DNA from: Cellulomonas humilata
GTDB taxonomy: Bacteria > Actinomycetota > Actinomycetes > Actinomycetales > Cellulomonadaceae
Direction of reading: 5' to 3'
NCBI RefSeq assembly: GCF_013359775.1
Contig: NZ_JABMCI010000066.1
Span: 62,001-126,000, forward strand
DNA: 64,000 nucleotides
Both the position numbers and the translations under genes were made by a program. The notes below the pieces were generated by a model. It made no database searches. It was not told the origin of the DNA and saw nothing but the letters and a program-made list of their open reading frames with translations. Within the stretch, counting starts at the first letter, position 1; each line of letters starts with the position of its first letter. Below, one piece after another: positions 45,193 through 55,794 of the stretch.

Positions 45193-45390
45193 TGCCCTGA
45201 CGCCGGTCCGTCGGACCAGCAGCTCGACCAGCACCACCGGTTCCCCAGAGGAACTCCTTTGAGGGACCAGCAAGCGCACAGCCACTCCGGCGATCACTCG
45301 TCGGTGCACCCCCGGTCGGAGGCCGGGGCCCGCAGCACGCGGGAGGGCAGTGCGGCAGACCTCCGAAGCAGTGCAGGAGCCACCAGACAC

Positions 45391-45771
45391 ATGGCACGTC
45401 TTATCGGCGTCGACCTCCCCCGCGAGAAGCGGCTCGAGATCGCGCTCACCTACATCTACGGGGTCGGCCGTACCCGCGCCCAGGCAACTCTGGCCGCGAC
45501 CGGCATCAGCCCGGACCTGCGCGTGAAGGACCTCGGCGACGCCGAGCTCGTCGCGCTGCGTGACTACCTCGAGACGAGCTACAAGCTCGAGGGTGACCTT
45601 CGCCGTGAGGTCGCTGCGGACATCCGCCGCAAGGTCGAGATCGGCTGCTACGAGGGCCTGCGTCACCGCCGTGGCCTTCCGGTGCGCGGACAGCGCACCA
45701 AGACCAACGCGCGTACCCGCAAGGGCCCGAAGCGCACCGTCGCCGGCAAGAAGAAGGCCGGGCGCAAGTAG
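45391..45771 (+). CDS. rpsM: 30S ribosomal protein S13
   Basis: S13 bridges the subunits and contacts the P-site tRNA. It has 126 residues from the ATG at 45391 ([21 protein letters not shown]; core shown to residue 21 only in part), with GCAGGAG upstream. The [20 protein letters not shown] block near the C-terminus is conserved. A longer in-frame opening from 45259 lacks conservation. Confidence 0.97.
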   Translation: MARLIGVDLPREKRLEIALTYIYGVGRTRAQATLAATGISPDLRVKDLGDAELVALRDYLETSYKLEGDLRREVAADIRRKVEIGCYEGLRHRRGLPVRGQRTKTNARTRKGPKRTVAGKKKAGRK

Positions 45772-45842
45772 CCCTCCCGGCTGGCTGCATCCCCGCGATG
45801 CGCCGCCCGGTCATCCCCAGCTGATCTCGAGAGAAGAAGAGC

Positions 45843-46244
45843 ATGCCTCCCAAGACCCGTTCCGCCGTGCGCAAGCCGCGCCGCAAGGAGAAGAAGAACG
45901 TCTCCCACGGCCAGGCGCACATCAAGAGCACGTTCAACAACACGATCATCTCCATCACCGACCCGACCGGCGCCGTCATCGCGTCGGCCTCGTCGGGCCA
46001 GGTGGGCTTCAAGGGCTCGCGCAAGTCGACCCCCTTCGCGGCGCAGCTCGCCGCCGAGGCGGCCGCTCGTCGCGCCCAGGAGCACGGCATGAAGAAGGTC
46101 GACGTCTTCGTCAAGGGCCCCGGCTCCGGCCGTGAGACCGCGATCCGCTCGCTCCAGGCGACCGGCCTCGAGGTCGGCTCGATCCAGGACGTGACGCCCC
46201 AGGCGCACAACGGCTGCCGTCCGCCGAAGCGCCGTCGCGTCTGA
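45843..46244 (+). CDS. rpsK: 30S ribosomal protein S11
   Basis: S11 forms part of the 30S platform at the mRNA exit. It has 133 residues with [18 protein letters not shown], the [20 protein letters not shown] block and a basic C-terminus ([11 protein letters not shown]). In many bacteria rpsD (S4) follows; here rpoA follows after a hairpin. Confidence 0.98.
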   Translation: MPPKTRSAVRKPRRKEKKNVSHGQAHIKSTFNNTIISITDPTGAVIASASSGQVGFKGSRKSTPFAAQLAAEAAARRAQEHGMKKVDVFVKGPGSGRETAIRSLQATGLEVGSIQDVTPQAHNGCRPPKRRRV

Positions 46245-46258
46245 CCGTCGGCTCGATC

Positions 46259-46293
46259 GGGTCGGTGCGCTGCTGCGAGGCGCGCACCGACCC
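46259..46293 (+). other. rpsK-rpoA intercistronic hairpin
   Basis: GGGTCGGTGCGC (46259-46270) pairs perfectly with GCGCACCGACCC (46282-46293) over an 11-nt loop, in the place where rpsD lies in many genomes. It may attenuate or set a processing point before rpoA. Confidence 0.5.
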
Positions 46294-46389
46294 GGACATC
46301 CTTACGCCGACCGGGTAGACCGAGACCAGGCCGGCTCGTAGTACTGCGCAGCGTCATATGGCGGACGCCCGCTGAGAGGAAAACACACC

Positions 46390-47400
46390 GTGCTGATTGC
46401 ACAGCGCCCCACCCTGACCGAAGAGGTCATCTCGGAGAACCGGTCGCGGTTCTCCATCGAGCCCCTGGAGCCGGGTTTCGGCTACACGCTCGGCAACTCG
46501 CTCCGCCGGACGCTGCTGTCCTCCATCCCCGGTGCCGCCGTCACGTCCATCCGGATCGACGGCGTGCTGCACGAGTTCTCCACCGTGCCGGGCGTCAAGG
46601 AGGACGTCACCGAGATCATCCTCAACATCAAGCAGCTGGTCGTCTCCTCGGAGAACGACGAGCCCGTGGTGATGTACCTGCGCAAGCAGGGTGCCGGTGA
46701 GGTCAGCGCCGCTGACATCGTGCCGCCGGCCGGCGTCGAGGTGCACAACCCCGACCTGCACCTGGCCACGCTGAACGACAAGGGCAAGCTCGAGATCGAG
46801 CTGACCGTCGAGCGTGGCCGTGGCTACGTGTCGGCGAACCAGAACAAGTCGTTCGACGCCGAGATCGGCCGCATCCCGGTCGACTCGATCTACTCGCCCG
46901 TCCTCAAGGTGACCTACAAGGTCGAGGCGACGCGTGTGGAGCAGCGCACGGACTTCGACAAGCTGGTCGTCGACGTCGAGACCAAGTCGGCCATCGGCCC
47001 GCGTGACGCGCTGGCCTCGGCCGGCAAGACGCTGGTCGAGCTGTTCGGGCTGGCCCGTGAGCTCAACATCGAGGCCGAGGGCATCGAGATCGGCCCGTCG
47101 CCGACCGACGCTGCGCTCGCCGCCGACCTCGCTCTGCCGATCGAGGACCTCCAGCTGACGATCCGCTCCTACAACTGCCTCAAGCGTGAGGGCATCCACT
47201 CCGTGGGTGAGCTCGTCGCGCGCTCCGAGGCCGACCTCCTGGACATCCGCAACTTCGGTGCGAAGTCCATCACGGAGGTCAAGGAGAAGCTGGCCGAGCT
47301 CGGTCTGACGCTCAAGGACAGCCCGCTCGACTTCGACCCGTCCGCCACCGCCTACTACGGCGACGACGAGGGCGACTTCGTCGAGGACGAGCAGTACTGA
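46390..47400 (+). CDS. rpoA: DNA-directed RNA polymerase alpha subunit
   Basis: The alpha subunit dimerises to start RNA polymerase assembly and binds activators and UP elements. The 336-residue product starts at a GTG (AGAGGAAAA upstream). The N-terminal domain (1-230) has [20 protein letters not shown] (from about residue 19) and the C-terminal domain (about 250-315) has [18 protein letters not shown]. An acidic tail ends the protein. rplQ follows. Confidence 0.98.
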   Translation: MLIAQRPTLTEEVISENRSRFSIEPLEPGFGYTLGNSLRRTLLSSIPGAAVTSIRIDGVLHEFSTVPGVKEDVTEIILNIKQLVVSSENDEPVVMYLRKQGAGEVSAADIVPPAGVEVHNPDLHLATLNDKGKLEIELTVERGRGYVSANQNKSFDAEIGRIPVDSIYSPVLKVTYKVEATRVEQRTDFDKLVVDVETKSAIGPRDALASAGKTLVELFGLARELNIEAEGIEIGPSPTDAALAADLALPIEDLQLTIRSYNCLKREGIHSVGELVARSEADLLDIRNFGAKSITEVKEKLAELGLTLKDSPLDFDPSATAYYGDDEGDFVEDEQY

Positions 47401-47474
47401 CGCCGGGGAGCTAGACGGGTCGGCGTGAGCCGACCCGCCTGGCGCCCATCACTGGAACTCAAGGAGTAAAGACC

Positions 47475-48020
47475 ATGCCTACGCCCACCAAGGGTCCCCG
47501 GCTCGGTGGCGGACCGGCGCACGAGCGGCTGATCCTCGCGAACCTCGCGACGTCGCTGTTCGAGCACAAGCGCATCACGACGACCGAGACGAAGGCCAAG
47601 CGCCTGCGTCCGCTCGCCGAGCGCCTGATCACGTTCGCCAAGCGTGGTGACCTGCACGCCCGCCGCCGCGTGATGACCGTCGTCAAGGACAAGTCCGTCG
47701 TGCACGTGCTCTTCACCGAGATCGCCCCGGCCGTCGCCGAGCGTCAGGGTGGCTACACGCGCATCACCAAGATCGGCCCCCGCAAGGGCGACAACGCCCC
47801 GATGGCCGTCATCGAGCTCGTGCTCGAGCCCCTCTCGCCGAAGCAGGCCGTCGTGAAGGAGGCCACCCAGGCCGCCTCCAAGGCTGCGCCGAAGGCGAAG
47901 GAGACCGCCAAGGTCGAGGACAAGCCGGTCGAGGACGCGCCCGTGGAGGACGCCGTCGTCGAGGACGCGCCCGTCGAGGACGCTCCGGTCGAGACCGCGG
48001 ACGACGCCGACAAGGCGTGA
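47475..48020 (+). CDS. rplQ: 50S ribosomal protein L17 with acidic C-terminal extension
   Basis: L17 is a large-subunit protein near the tunnel exit. Residues 1-120 are the normal protein ([20 protein letters not shown] at the start, [16 protein letters not shown] near 97-112). Residues about 128-181 are an extension, first Ala/Lys-rich and then a [12 protein letters not shown] acidic repeat (five near-copies), making the protein about 55 residues longer than E. coli L17. ATG with AAGGAG upstream. A terminator follows. Confidence 0.96.
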   Translation: MPTPTKGPRLGGGPAHERLILANLATSLFEHKRITTTETKAKRLRPLAERLITFAKRGDLHARRRVMTVVKDKSVVHVLFTEIAPAVAERQGGYTRITKIGPRKGDNAPMAVIELVLEPLSPKQAVVKEATQAASKAAPKAKETAKVEDKPVEDAPVEDAVVEDAPVEDAPVETADDADKA

Positions 48021-48039
48021 TCTGACAGCAGCACGCAGG

Positions 48040-48067
48040 AGGCCCGGGACCGGATGGTCCCGGGCCT
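48040..48067 (+). terminator. Terminator after rplQ
   Basis: AGGCCCGGGACC (48040-48051) pairs perfectly with GGTCCCGGGCCT (48056-48067) over loop GGAT, followed by TCG. It closes the alpha operon. Confidence 0.85.
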
Positions 48068-48103
48068 TCGTGCGTCCGGGGCCGCCCGCCTAGAGTCGGA
48101 CGC

Positions 48104-48832
48104 ATGAGCCTGCCGGTCGTCCTGGTGCACGGGCTGCGGACGTCGCGGACCATGTGGCGCGCGCAGGTGGAGGCTCTGGAGCGGGTGGGCCGCCGGGCTG
48201 TCGCGGTCGACCTGCCCGGTCACGGCACCCGGATCGGGGAGCCGTTCACGCTGGACTCGGCGGTGGACACGGTCGTGGCCGCGATCGACGAGGTCGGTGG
48301 CCGCGCGTTCGTCGTCGGCCTGTCGCTCGGTGGGTACGTCGCGATCCGGCACGCGGCCCGGCACCCCGAGCAGGTGGCGGGGCTGATGGCGGCGGCGTGC
48401 TCCACCCAGCCGCACCGGGTGCTCCTGGCCGGCTGGTCCGTCGGGGCGCACGGCATCGCCCGGCTGCCGGACCGCGGAGCTCGCCTGAACCAGCTGCTGG
48501 TGGACCTCGCCCTGCCCCCCGAGGGGGCACGAGACGTGGGGGCCGGGGGGTTCGCGCTGGACGCGACCAACGAGGTGCTGCGCGAGATGACGGTGGCGAC
48601 GCCGCTGGAGGACCTGGCGCGGACCGAGGCCCCGGTCTGGCTGGTCAACGGGGCGTTCGACCACTTCCGCGGGGAGGAGCGCCGGTTCGTCGCCGCCTGC
48701 CGGGACGGTCGCCTGGTCGTGGTGCCGCGCGCGACGCACCTGGTCAACCTCGTCGCCCCGGCGCGGTTCACGCGGGTGCTGCTCGAGGCGGTGGACGAGG
48801 CGGAGGAGCGGGCGATGGCGCCGGTGGAGTGA
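48104..48832 (+). CDS. Alpha/beta-fold hydrolase
   Basis: The 242-residue cytoplasmic protein has a canonical alpha/beta hydrolase layout. The oxyanion motif HGLRTSRTMW lies near 9-18. The nucleophile elbow GLSLGG contains S74, the acid is in VNGAFDHF (about 187), and the catalytic His is in RATHLVN (about 212). The substrate is unknown; small esterase or lactonase activity is possible. It stands alone after the rplQ terminator and converges with the minus-strand kinase gene with only 4 nt between stops. Confidence 0.85.
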   Translation: MSLPVVLVHGLRTSRTMWRAQVEALERVGRRAVAVDLPGHGTRIGEPFTLDSAVDTVVAAIDEVGGRAFVVGLSLGGYVAIRHAARHPEQVAGLMAAACSTQPHRVLLAGWSVGAHGIARLPDRGARLNQLLVDLALPPEGARDVGAGGFALDATNEVLREMTVATPLEDLARTEAPVWLVNGAFDHFRGEERRFVAACRDGRLVVVPRATHLVNLVAPARFTRVLLEAVDEAEERAMAPVE

Positions 48833-48836
48833 GGCG

Positions 48837-49595
48837 TCAGGCGCCCAGCGACCACGCCCGGACGCCGCCGACGATGCCCGCCTGGTTGGGCACCACCACG
48901 ACGTCGTCCCCGAGCTTCGCCAATGTCGCCGGCGTGACCTGCCGGGCGTTCCCGCCACCCAGGTAGAGCCGGTCCCAGACGAACACCGGACGGAATCCGT
49001 CGACCACCCGCCGCACCCGGCGGGACCAGAGCCCGTCGCCGAGGCGCGCGCGCTCGACCTGCCCGATGTAGGCGTCGTACGTGGTGCCCCACCGGACGGG
49101 CGCGTGCGAGAGCTCCAGGTGGGGCGCGAGGACGCCGCCGTCGAACAGGGCGGTGCCCAGTCCTGTGCCGAGCGTGAGGACCAGCTCGATGCCGGTCCCG
49201 GAGATGACGCCGGCGCCGTGCACCTCCGCGTCGTTGAGGACGAGCGTGGGCAGACCGAGGCGCTCCTGCACGGCCGCGCGGATGTCGCAGCCGGCCCAGG
49301 CCGTGAACAGGTCAGGGTCGACCGCGGTGCGCGGTCCGGAGCGCGTGACGTAGTGCGGGGTGGCGACGACGACACCGTGCCGGATCATCCCCGGCATCCC
49401 CACGGTGACGCGGTCCGCGGCCGGTAGACCGGCGGCGATGTCCGCGATCGTGGACACGAGGCGCTCCGGGGGGAGGGGGTACGGCGTCGGCACGCGCACG
49501 GCCGGGGCGTGCAGCGTGCCCGCGGCGTCCAGCACCGATGCCTTGATGCCGCCGCCGCCGCAGTCGACGGCGAGGGTGAACGGGTTGCTGGGCAC
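48837..49595 (-). CDS. ppgK: ROK-family sugar kinase, polyphosphate glucokinase-like
   Basis: Polyphosphate glucokinases phosphorylate glucose with polyphosphate or ATP. The 252-residue protein has the phosphate-1 motif AVDCGGGGIKASVLD (about 9-23), a catalytic-base region LVLNDAEVHGAG and phosphate-2 LTLGTGLGTALFDGG. The HLELSHAPV segment follows where polyphosphate glucokinases have N-x-E-L-G-H. There is no zinc motif of the classical ROK glucokinases, and the size fits the PPGK group. The first Gly-rich loop has DCGGGG rather than DIGGSG, and Gly of the ELGH motif is Ser, so activity with polyphosphate is likely but not certain. ATG at 49595. Confidence 0.75.
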   Translation of the reverse strand: MPSNPFTLAVDCGGGGIKASVLDAAGTLHAPAVRVPTPYPLPPERLVSTIADIAAGLPAADRVTVGMPGMIRHGVVVATPHYVTRSGPRTAVDPDLFTAWAGCDIRAAVQERLGLPTLVLNDAEVHGAGVISGTGIELVLTLGTGLGTALFDGGVLAPHLELSHAPVRWGTTYDAYIGQVERARLGDGLWSRRVRRVVDGFRPVFVWDRLYLGGGNARQVTPATLAKLGDDVVVVPNQAGIVGGVRAWSLGA

Positions 49596-49629
49596 GGGCC
49601 CACGCTAGCGCCGAGTACCGTGTGGGCCC

Positions 49630-50574
49630 GTGAGCGAACGCCTGGACCCCGCAGTGCACGCCCCCGTGCAGCCCGACGAGCAGCCGTCCGTGCGGTTGCG
49701 GTTGGACCTGGCCTACGACGGGACCGGGTTCGCCGGCTGGGCGATCCAGCCGGACCTCCGGACCGTCCAGGGGGTCCTGGAGGTGGCGCTGGGCACGGTC
49801 CTGCGCACCGACGGGCCGCCGCGCGTCACGGTGGCGGGGCGGACGGACTCCGGGGTGCACGCGCGCGGTCAGGTGGCGCACGTCGACATCCCGGTCGGGC
49901 TGATCGAGAAGTCCCGCGGGCGGTCGCGCCGGCCGGTCGACGAGGTGCTGCTCACCCGGCTCGGCGGCATCCTGCCCCCGGACCTGGTGGTGCACGCGCT
50001 CACCCGTGCGGCGGACGGCTTCGACGCACGCTTCTCGGCCCTGAGCCGGCGCTACGCCTACCGGATCTGCGACGACTCGGCCCGTCGCGACCCGCTGTCC
50101 CGCACGCACGTGCTGTGGCACCGTCGCACCCTGGACGTCGACGCCATGGCGGCGGCCGCGAAGCCCCTGGTCGGCCGGCACGACTTCGCGTCCTACTGCA
50201 AGCCGCGCCCGGGCGCGACGACGATCCGGACGCTCGAGGCGTTCTCGTGGTCGCGACCCGTCGACGGACCGGACGCCGGGCTGGTGGTCGCCACGGTGCA
50301 GGCGGACGCGTTCTGCCACTCGATGGTGCGCTCGCTCGTCGGTGCCAGCCTGGCCGTGGGTGAGGGGCGCGAGGGGTCCGGCTGGCCGGCCGAGATGCTC
50401 GCCGCCAGGCGCCGCGGGGCGGGGGTGCACGTGGTCGCCCCGCACGGGCTCATGCTCGAGGAGGTGAGCTACCCGGCCGACGAGGAGCTGGCGGCGCGGG
50501 CGGTGCTCACGCGCGCGCGGCGAGCAGCCGAGGACCTGCACCACCCACCGGTCGGCGGCGGGTGCTGCGGCTGA
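49630..50574 (+). CDS. truA: tRNA pseudouridine synthase A (positions 38-40)
   Basis: TruA converts uridines 38-40 of the tRNA anticodon arm to pseudouridine. The 314-residue product has [22 protein letters not shown] (in part at 26-47), the catalytic Asp D73 in [16 protein letters not shown], and [16 protein letters not shown]. The C-terminal [19 protein letters not shown] is also conserved. Ends with a short His/Pro/Gly/Cys tail. GTG start, divergent from the sugar kinase gene with 34 nt between starts. truA after rplQ is a common order; the two intervening genes are an insertion here. Confidence 0.95.
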   Translation: MSERLDPAVHAPVQPDEQPSVRLRLDLAYDGTGFAGWAIQPDLRTVQGVLEVALGTVLRTDGPPRVTVAGRTDSGVHARGQVAHVDIPVGLIEKSRGRSRRPVDEVLLTRLGGILPPDLVVHALTRAADGFDARFSALSRRYAYRICDDSARRDPLSRTHVLWHRRTLDVDAMAAAAKPLVGRHDFASYCKPRPGATTIRTLEAFSWSRPVDGPDAGLVVATVQADAFCHSMVRSLVGASLAVGEGREGSGWPAEMLAARRRGAGVHVVAPHGLMLEEVSYPADEELAARAVLTRARRAAEDLHHPPVGGGCCG

Positions 50575-50592
50575 GCAGGTCGGTCCTCGTCG

Positions 50593-51030
50593 TCAGTCCT
50601 CGTCGTCGTCGCGGTACCGGCGGTCGTCGACGTACTCCTCCTCGATGACGTGCACGGCGGCCTCCTCGGCGCTCGCGGCGCCGCCGGAGATGCCGGCGTC
50701 GATGGCGAACCCGTCGGTGCCGCCCGCCTCGACGGCGTCGTCGTCCTCGACCAGCCGGCCGGCGCGGAACTCGTCGCGCTCGGGCCGCGGACGCGCCTCC
50801 CAGACCTCGGGCTCCTCCTGGCCGATCCGCTGGTCGATCGTCTCCCGGTGCGCCTCTTCCCACGGCGTCTCGCCGTAGTGGTTCGAGCGCGGCCGCAGCG
50901 GGACGGTGTAGCCCTCGTCGAGGAGGTCCTCGACGCCGCGGTCCATCAGCGTGTCCTCGCTGGACAGCTGGTCGGTGTCGCCCTCGCTGTCGAGCTCGGG
51001 GTCGGGACTGGTACCGGAGGTGTCGCTCAT
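50593..51030 (-). CDS. Small acidic protein, DUF5709-like
   Basis: The 145-residue, very acidic soluble protein begins MSDTSGTSPDPELDSEGDTD. Its central conserved-looking segment LMDRGVEDLLDEGYTVPLRP, then HYGETPWEEAHRETIDQRIGQEEPEVW, matches my memory of an actinobacterial family of unknown function (DUF5709). It ends in an Asp/Glu/Arg run. There are no membrane segments or Cys. It is divergent from the ABC-F gene (105 nt between starts). Function unknown. Confidence 0.7.
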   Translation of the reverse strand: MSDTSGTSPDPELDSEGDTDQLSSEDTLMDRGVEDLLDEGYTVPLRPRSNHYGETPWEEAHRETIDQRIGQEEPEVWEARPRPERDEFRAGRLVEDDDAVEAGGTDGFAIDAGISGGAASAEEAAVHVIEEEYVDDRRYRDDDED

Positions 51031-51135
51031 GCCTCCGACGATAGACCGAGCGCCTCCGCTCGGCAGCGAGGCCGTGCGTCGCGCGCCACAGCCAATGAGG
51101 TGGGCCGCGGCGGTGGCGGCAGGGACACTGGATGC

Positions 51136-52818
<1,683 letters not shown>

Positions 52819-52836
52819 CCGCTCGTCCGCTGGCTA

Positions 52837-53433
52837 TCAGATGAGGAGCAGGACGGCGAGCGTCGCCATCACCACCGCGATGGCGACGTCGAGCACCTGC
52901 CACGCCCGCGGACGGGCGAACACCGGCCGCAGGTAGGTCGCGCCGAACCCGAGTGCCGTGAACCAGGCGACGCTCGCCACCATCGCGCCCGCGCCGAAAG
53001 CCCACGCGCCGGGGTCGTGCTGGTGCGCGAGCGAGCCCAGGAGCACGACGGTGTCGAGGTAGACGTGCGGGTTGAGGAACGTGAGTGCCAGGCACGTCGA
53101 GAGCACGGCTCCCAGGGCGGCGGGCCCCTCGGTGGCGGGGTCCAGACGCTCCGGGCGGCGCGCTCGGAGGGCGGCGCCGACCGCGAGCACGAGGAGGAAC
53201 GCGGCGCCGGCGTACCGGGTGACCGCCAGGACGGTCGGGTGGGAGGTGACGAGGGCGCCCAGGCCCGCGATGCCGGCGGCGATCAGCAGCGCGTCGGCGG
53301 CCGCGCAGACCGCCACGACCGGCAGCACGTGCTCCCGGCGGATGCCCTGCCGGAGCACGAAGGCGTTCTGCGCGCCGATCGCGACGATGAGGGACAGGCC
53401 GGTGAGGAAGCCCGCGAGGGCGGCGGAGGTCAC
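52837..53433 (-). CDS. LysE/ArgO family amino-acid exporter
   Basis: The 198-residue membrane protein has six hydrophobic segments. The family N-terminal pattern GLSLIVAIGAQNAFVLRQGI (11-30) and the LTFLNPHVYLDTVVLLGS block (116-133) are both diagnostic of LysE/ArgO exporters of basic amino acids (lysine, arginine). It is divergent from a LysR-type regulator with 70 nt between the starts, the classical lysE-lysG arrangement. ATG at 53433. Confidence 0.92.
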   Translation of the reverse strand: MTSAALAGFLTGLSLIVAIGAQNAFVLRQGIRREHVLPVVAVCAAADALLIAAGIAGLGALVTSHPTVLAVTRYAGAAFLLVLAVGAALRARRPERLDPATEGPAALGAVLSTCLALTFLNPHVYLDTVVLLGSLAHQHDPGAWAFGAGAMVASVAWFTALGFGATYLRPVFARPRAWQVLDVAIAVVMATLAVLLLI

Positions 53434-53473
53434 GGGACGACGGTAGGCAACCCGCGCACTGAAGACCAGTTCA

Positions 53474-53496
53474 GGTTCCTGGAGAACCGTTAGGAT
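53474..53496. promoter_or_regulatory. lysE/lysG intergenic: inverted repeat and leaderless promoter
   Basis: GGTTC (53474-53478) and GAACC (53484-53488) form a small inverted repeat 5 nt apart, a possible LysR-type binding half. TAGGAT (53491-53496) lies 7 nt before the GTG of the regulator gene, so transcription should start at the start codon itself. Confidence 0.45.
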
Positions 53497-53503
53497 CTCT
53501 CAT

Positions 53504-54439
53504 GTGGCGTTCGATGCGGACCAGCTGAGCGCCCTCGCGGCCGTGGTGCACGAGGGCAGCTTCGACGCGGCCGCGCGCCGCCTGCACGTGACCCCGTCGG
53601 CGGTCAGCCAGCGCATCAAGGCGCTCGAGCAGCAGGTGGGACGCGTGCTGGTGCTGCGCACGCGGCCGTGCCGGCCCACCGAGGACGGCGAGGTCCTGGT
53701 GCGGTTGGCGGGCCAGGTCGAGCTGCTGGGGCGCGACGCGATGGGCCTGCTGGTCCCGGCACCGGGTGGCACGCGCGCCCGGCCGGCCACGCGCCGGCTC
53801 CCCGTGGCCGTGAACGACGACTCGATGTCCACGTGGTTCCCCGCCGCGGTCGCCGACCTGCCGCCCGACGTCCTGCTCGACCTGCGGCGCGAGGACCAGG
53901 ACCTGTCCGCTGACCTGCTGCGCGACGGGACGGTGATGGCTGCGGTCACCGCCGACCCGCGTGCGGTGCAGGGCTGCCGGGTCCGCCGCCTGGGCGCGAT
54001 GCGGTACCTCGCCGTCGCGGCGCCGGAGCGGGCGGAGCGCTGGTTCGCCGACGGGCTCGGTGCGGAGGTGTTCGCGGCGGCGCCGCTCCTGGCGTTCAAC
54101 AGGGAGGATGGCCTGCAGGAACGCTTCGTGGCCTCGGTCGTCGGCCGGCGCACGGTGACCCCGCGCGTGCACTACGTGCCGTCGCAGTCGGCGTTCGTGG
54201 GGCTGGTCGAGGCCGGGCTCGGGTGGGGGATGGTGCCGGAGGTGGCTGCGGCCGAGCGGATCGCGGCAGGCGCCCTGGTGGAGATCCGTGCCGGTCGCCA
54301 CCTCGACGTGCCGCTCTACTGGCAGCACTGGGCGCTGCGCACGCCGACGCTGGACGACCTGACCGAGCGGGTGGTCCAGGCGGCGTCGGCTGCGCTTCGG
54401 CCGGTGCGACGCCACGGGCCGCCCGCCACGGCTGGCTGA
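53504..54439 (+). CDS. LysR-type regulator of the LysE exporter (LysG/ArgP-like)
   Basis: The 311-residue protein has an N-terminal winged helix-turn-helix (about 5-63, LSALAAVVHEGSFDAAARRL and TPSAVSQRIKALEQQVGRVL) and a co-inducer-binding domain (90-300) with the ArgP-type pattern NDDSMSTWFPAAVADLP. It should activate the divergent exporter gene when basic amino acids accumulate, by analogy with LysG of Corynebacterium. GTG start; no Shine-Dalgarno, and the TAGGAT at 53491 suggests a leaderless mRNA. Ligand not determined. Confidence 0.9.
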   Translation: MAFDADQLSALAAVVHEGSFDAAARRLHVTPSAVSQRIKALEQQVGRVLVLRTRPCRPTEDGEVLVRLAGQVELLGRDAMGLLVPAPGGTRARPATRRLPVAVNDDSMSTWFPAAVADLPPDVLLDLRREDQDLSADLLRDGTVMAAVTADPRAVQGCRVRRLGAMRYLAVAAPERAERWFADGLGAEVFAAAPLLAFNREDGLQERFVASVVGRRTVTPRVHYVPSQSAFVGLVEAGLGWGMVPEVAAAERIAAGALVEIRAGRHLDVPLYWQHWALRTPTLDDLTERVVQAASAALRPVRRHGPPATAG

Positions 54440-54462
54440 CCGCCCCGCCACCCCGACGCGTT

Positions 54463-54492
54463 TTGACCCCCTGGCGGCACGGCGGTTACCCT
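54463..54492 (+). promoter_or_regulatory. Promoter of rplM-rpsI
   Basis: TTGACC (54463-54468) and TACCCT (54487-54492) are 18 nt apart. The leader to rplM is about 185 nt and may be a site for L13 autoregulation, but no known motif was recognised. Confidence 0.65.
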
Positions 54493-54681
54493 GGTGACTC
54501 GTTGTGCGTCCCCGTTCCGGCGGCTGCCAGTGCCTCTCAGCACTCAGCACCGAGCCAGAACGGCAAGGCTGGTGCGTTCCCGCTCGCCGCCCGGATGCCG
54601 ACGTGAGCATTCCATCGGCGGACCCGCACCCTGCGGAGTCCCGCCGCGACAAGACTCGCAACGAAACGAAGGCTGACGACC

Positions 54682-55131
54682 GTGCGCACGTACACACCGA
54701 AGCCCGGCGACGTCGAGCGGACCTGGCACATCATCGACGCGAACGATGTCGTCCTGGGTCGCCTGGCCACACATGTGGCCACGTTGCTGCGCGGCAAGCA
54801 CAAGGCCACTTTTGCCCCCCACGTCGACGGCGGTGACTTTGTCATCGTCATCAACGCGGCCAAGGTGGCACTGACCGGCAACAAGCGCGAGAACAAGCTC
54901 GCGTACCGCCACTCCGGATACCCGGGTGGCCTGCGCGCCGTGGCCTACTCCGACCTTCTGGAGAAGCACCCCGAGCGCGCGATCGAGAAGGCTGTCCGCG
55001 GCATGCTCCCCAAGAGCTCCCTCGCGCGCCAGCAGCTCACCAAGCTCAAGGTCTACGCCGGTGCGGAGCACCCGCATGCGGCGCAGCAGCCGAAGCCCTT
55101 CGAGATCACCCAGGTCTCTCAGCAGGCGTGA
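54682..55131 (+). CDS. rplM: 50S ribosomal protein L13
   Basis: L13 is an early-assembly large-subunit protein. It has 149 residues from a GTG ([19 protein letters not shown]). Conserved parts are [29 protein letters not shown] (in part at 29-52) and the [20 protein letters not shown] region. The rpsI gene follows immediately, a conserved pair. Confidence 0.98.
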   Translation: MRTYTPKPGDVERTWHIIDANDVVLGRLATHVATLLRGKHKATFAPHVDGGDFVIVINAAKVALTGNKRENKLAYRHSGYPGGLRAVAYSDLLEKHPERAIEKAVRGMLPKSSLARQQLTKLKVYAGAEHPHAAQQPKPFEITQVSQQA

Positions 55132-55169
55132 GCCGGCTGAGTACAGAGAACAAGGACGCGAGGACACCA

Positions 55170-55658
55170 GTGGCAGAGACCACGGTCGACATCGACCTCG
55201 AGGGCGATGACACCCCCACCAGCTACACCTCCGAGACGGCAGCCCCCACGGGCCGCGGTCAGAGCATCACGGCACCGGCGAACGCGCTCGGCCGTCGCAA
55301 GGAGGCCATCGCGCGAGTGCGCCTGGTCCCCGGCACCGGTCAGTGGAAGGTCAACGGGCGCACGCTCGAGGACTACTTCCCGAACAAGGTGCACCAGCAG
55401 CTCGTGAACTCCCCGTTCAAGCTCGTCGACGTCGAGGGTCGTTTCGACGTCGTCGCGCGCATCACCGGCGGTGGCGTGAGCGGCCAGGCCGGCGCGCTGC
55501 GCCTGGGCATCGCCCGTGCGCTGAACGCGATCGACGAGGAGCACAACCGCCCGGCCCTGAAGAAGGCCGGCTTCCTGACCCGCGACGCCCGCGTCGTGGA
55601 GCGCAAGAAGGCCGGTCTCAAGAAGGCCCGCAAGGCACCGCAGTACTCGAAGCGCTGA
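55170..55658 (+). CDS. rpsI: 30S ribosomal protein S9
   Basis: S9 has a C-terminal tail that reaches the P-site tRNA. It has 162 residues from the GTG at 55170 (GAGG upstream); an earlier in-frame GTG at 55128 overlapping rplM would add 14. Residues 1-38 are an acidic/Ser/Thr-rich extension before the core [19 protein letters not shown], and the tail ends KAPQYSKR, with the functional last Arg kept. Confidence 0.96.
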   Translation: MAETTVDIDLEGDDTPTSYTSETAAPTGRGQSITAPANALGRRKEAIARVRLVPGTGQWKVNGRTLEDYFPNKVHQQLVNSPFKLVDVEGRFDVVARITGGGVSGQAGALRLGIARALNAIDEEHNRPALKKAGFLTRDARVVERKKAGLKKARKAPQYSKR

Positions 55659-55673
55659 TCACGCGTCTTCGGC

Positions 55674-55713
55674 CCGATGGCTCCGCCGGTCTTTCGACCA
55701 GCGGGGCCATCGG
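55674..55713 (+). terminator. Hairpin after rpsI
   Basis: CCGATGGCTCC (55674-55684) pairs with GGGGCCATCGG (55703-55713) with one G-T pair, and inner GGTC/GACC continues the stem. It lies 16 nt after rpsI and is a probable partial terminator before glmM. Confidence 0.5.
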
Positions 55714-55794
55714 CATGTCTGCGACCATCAGCGAGGGCGGACGCGCGGGGCATGCATCAGCAGCGCCGTGCCGCCAGGACGAAGGAGTCTGACC

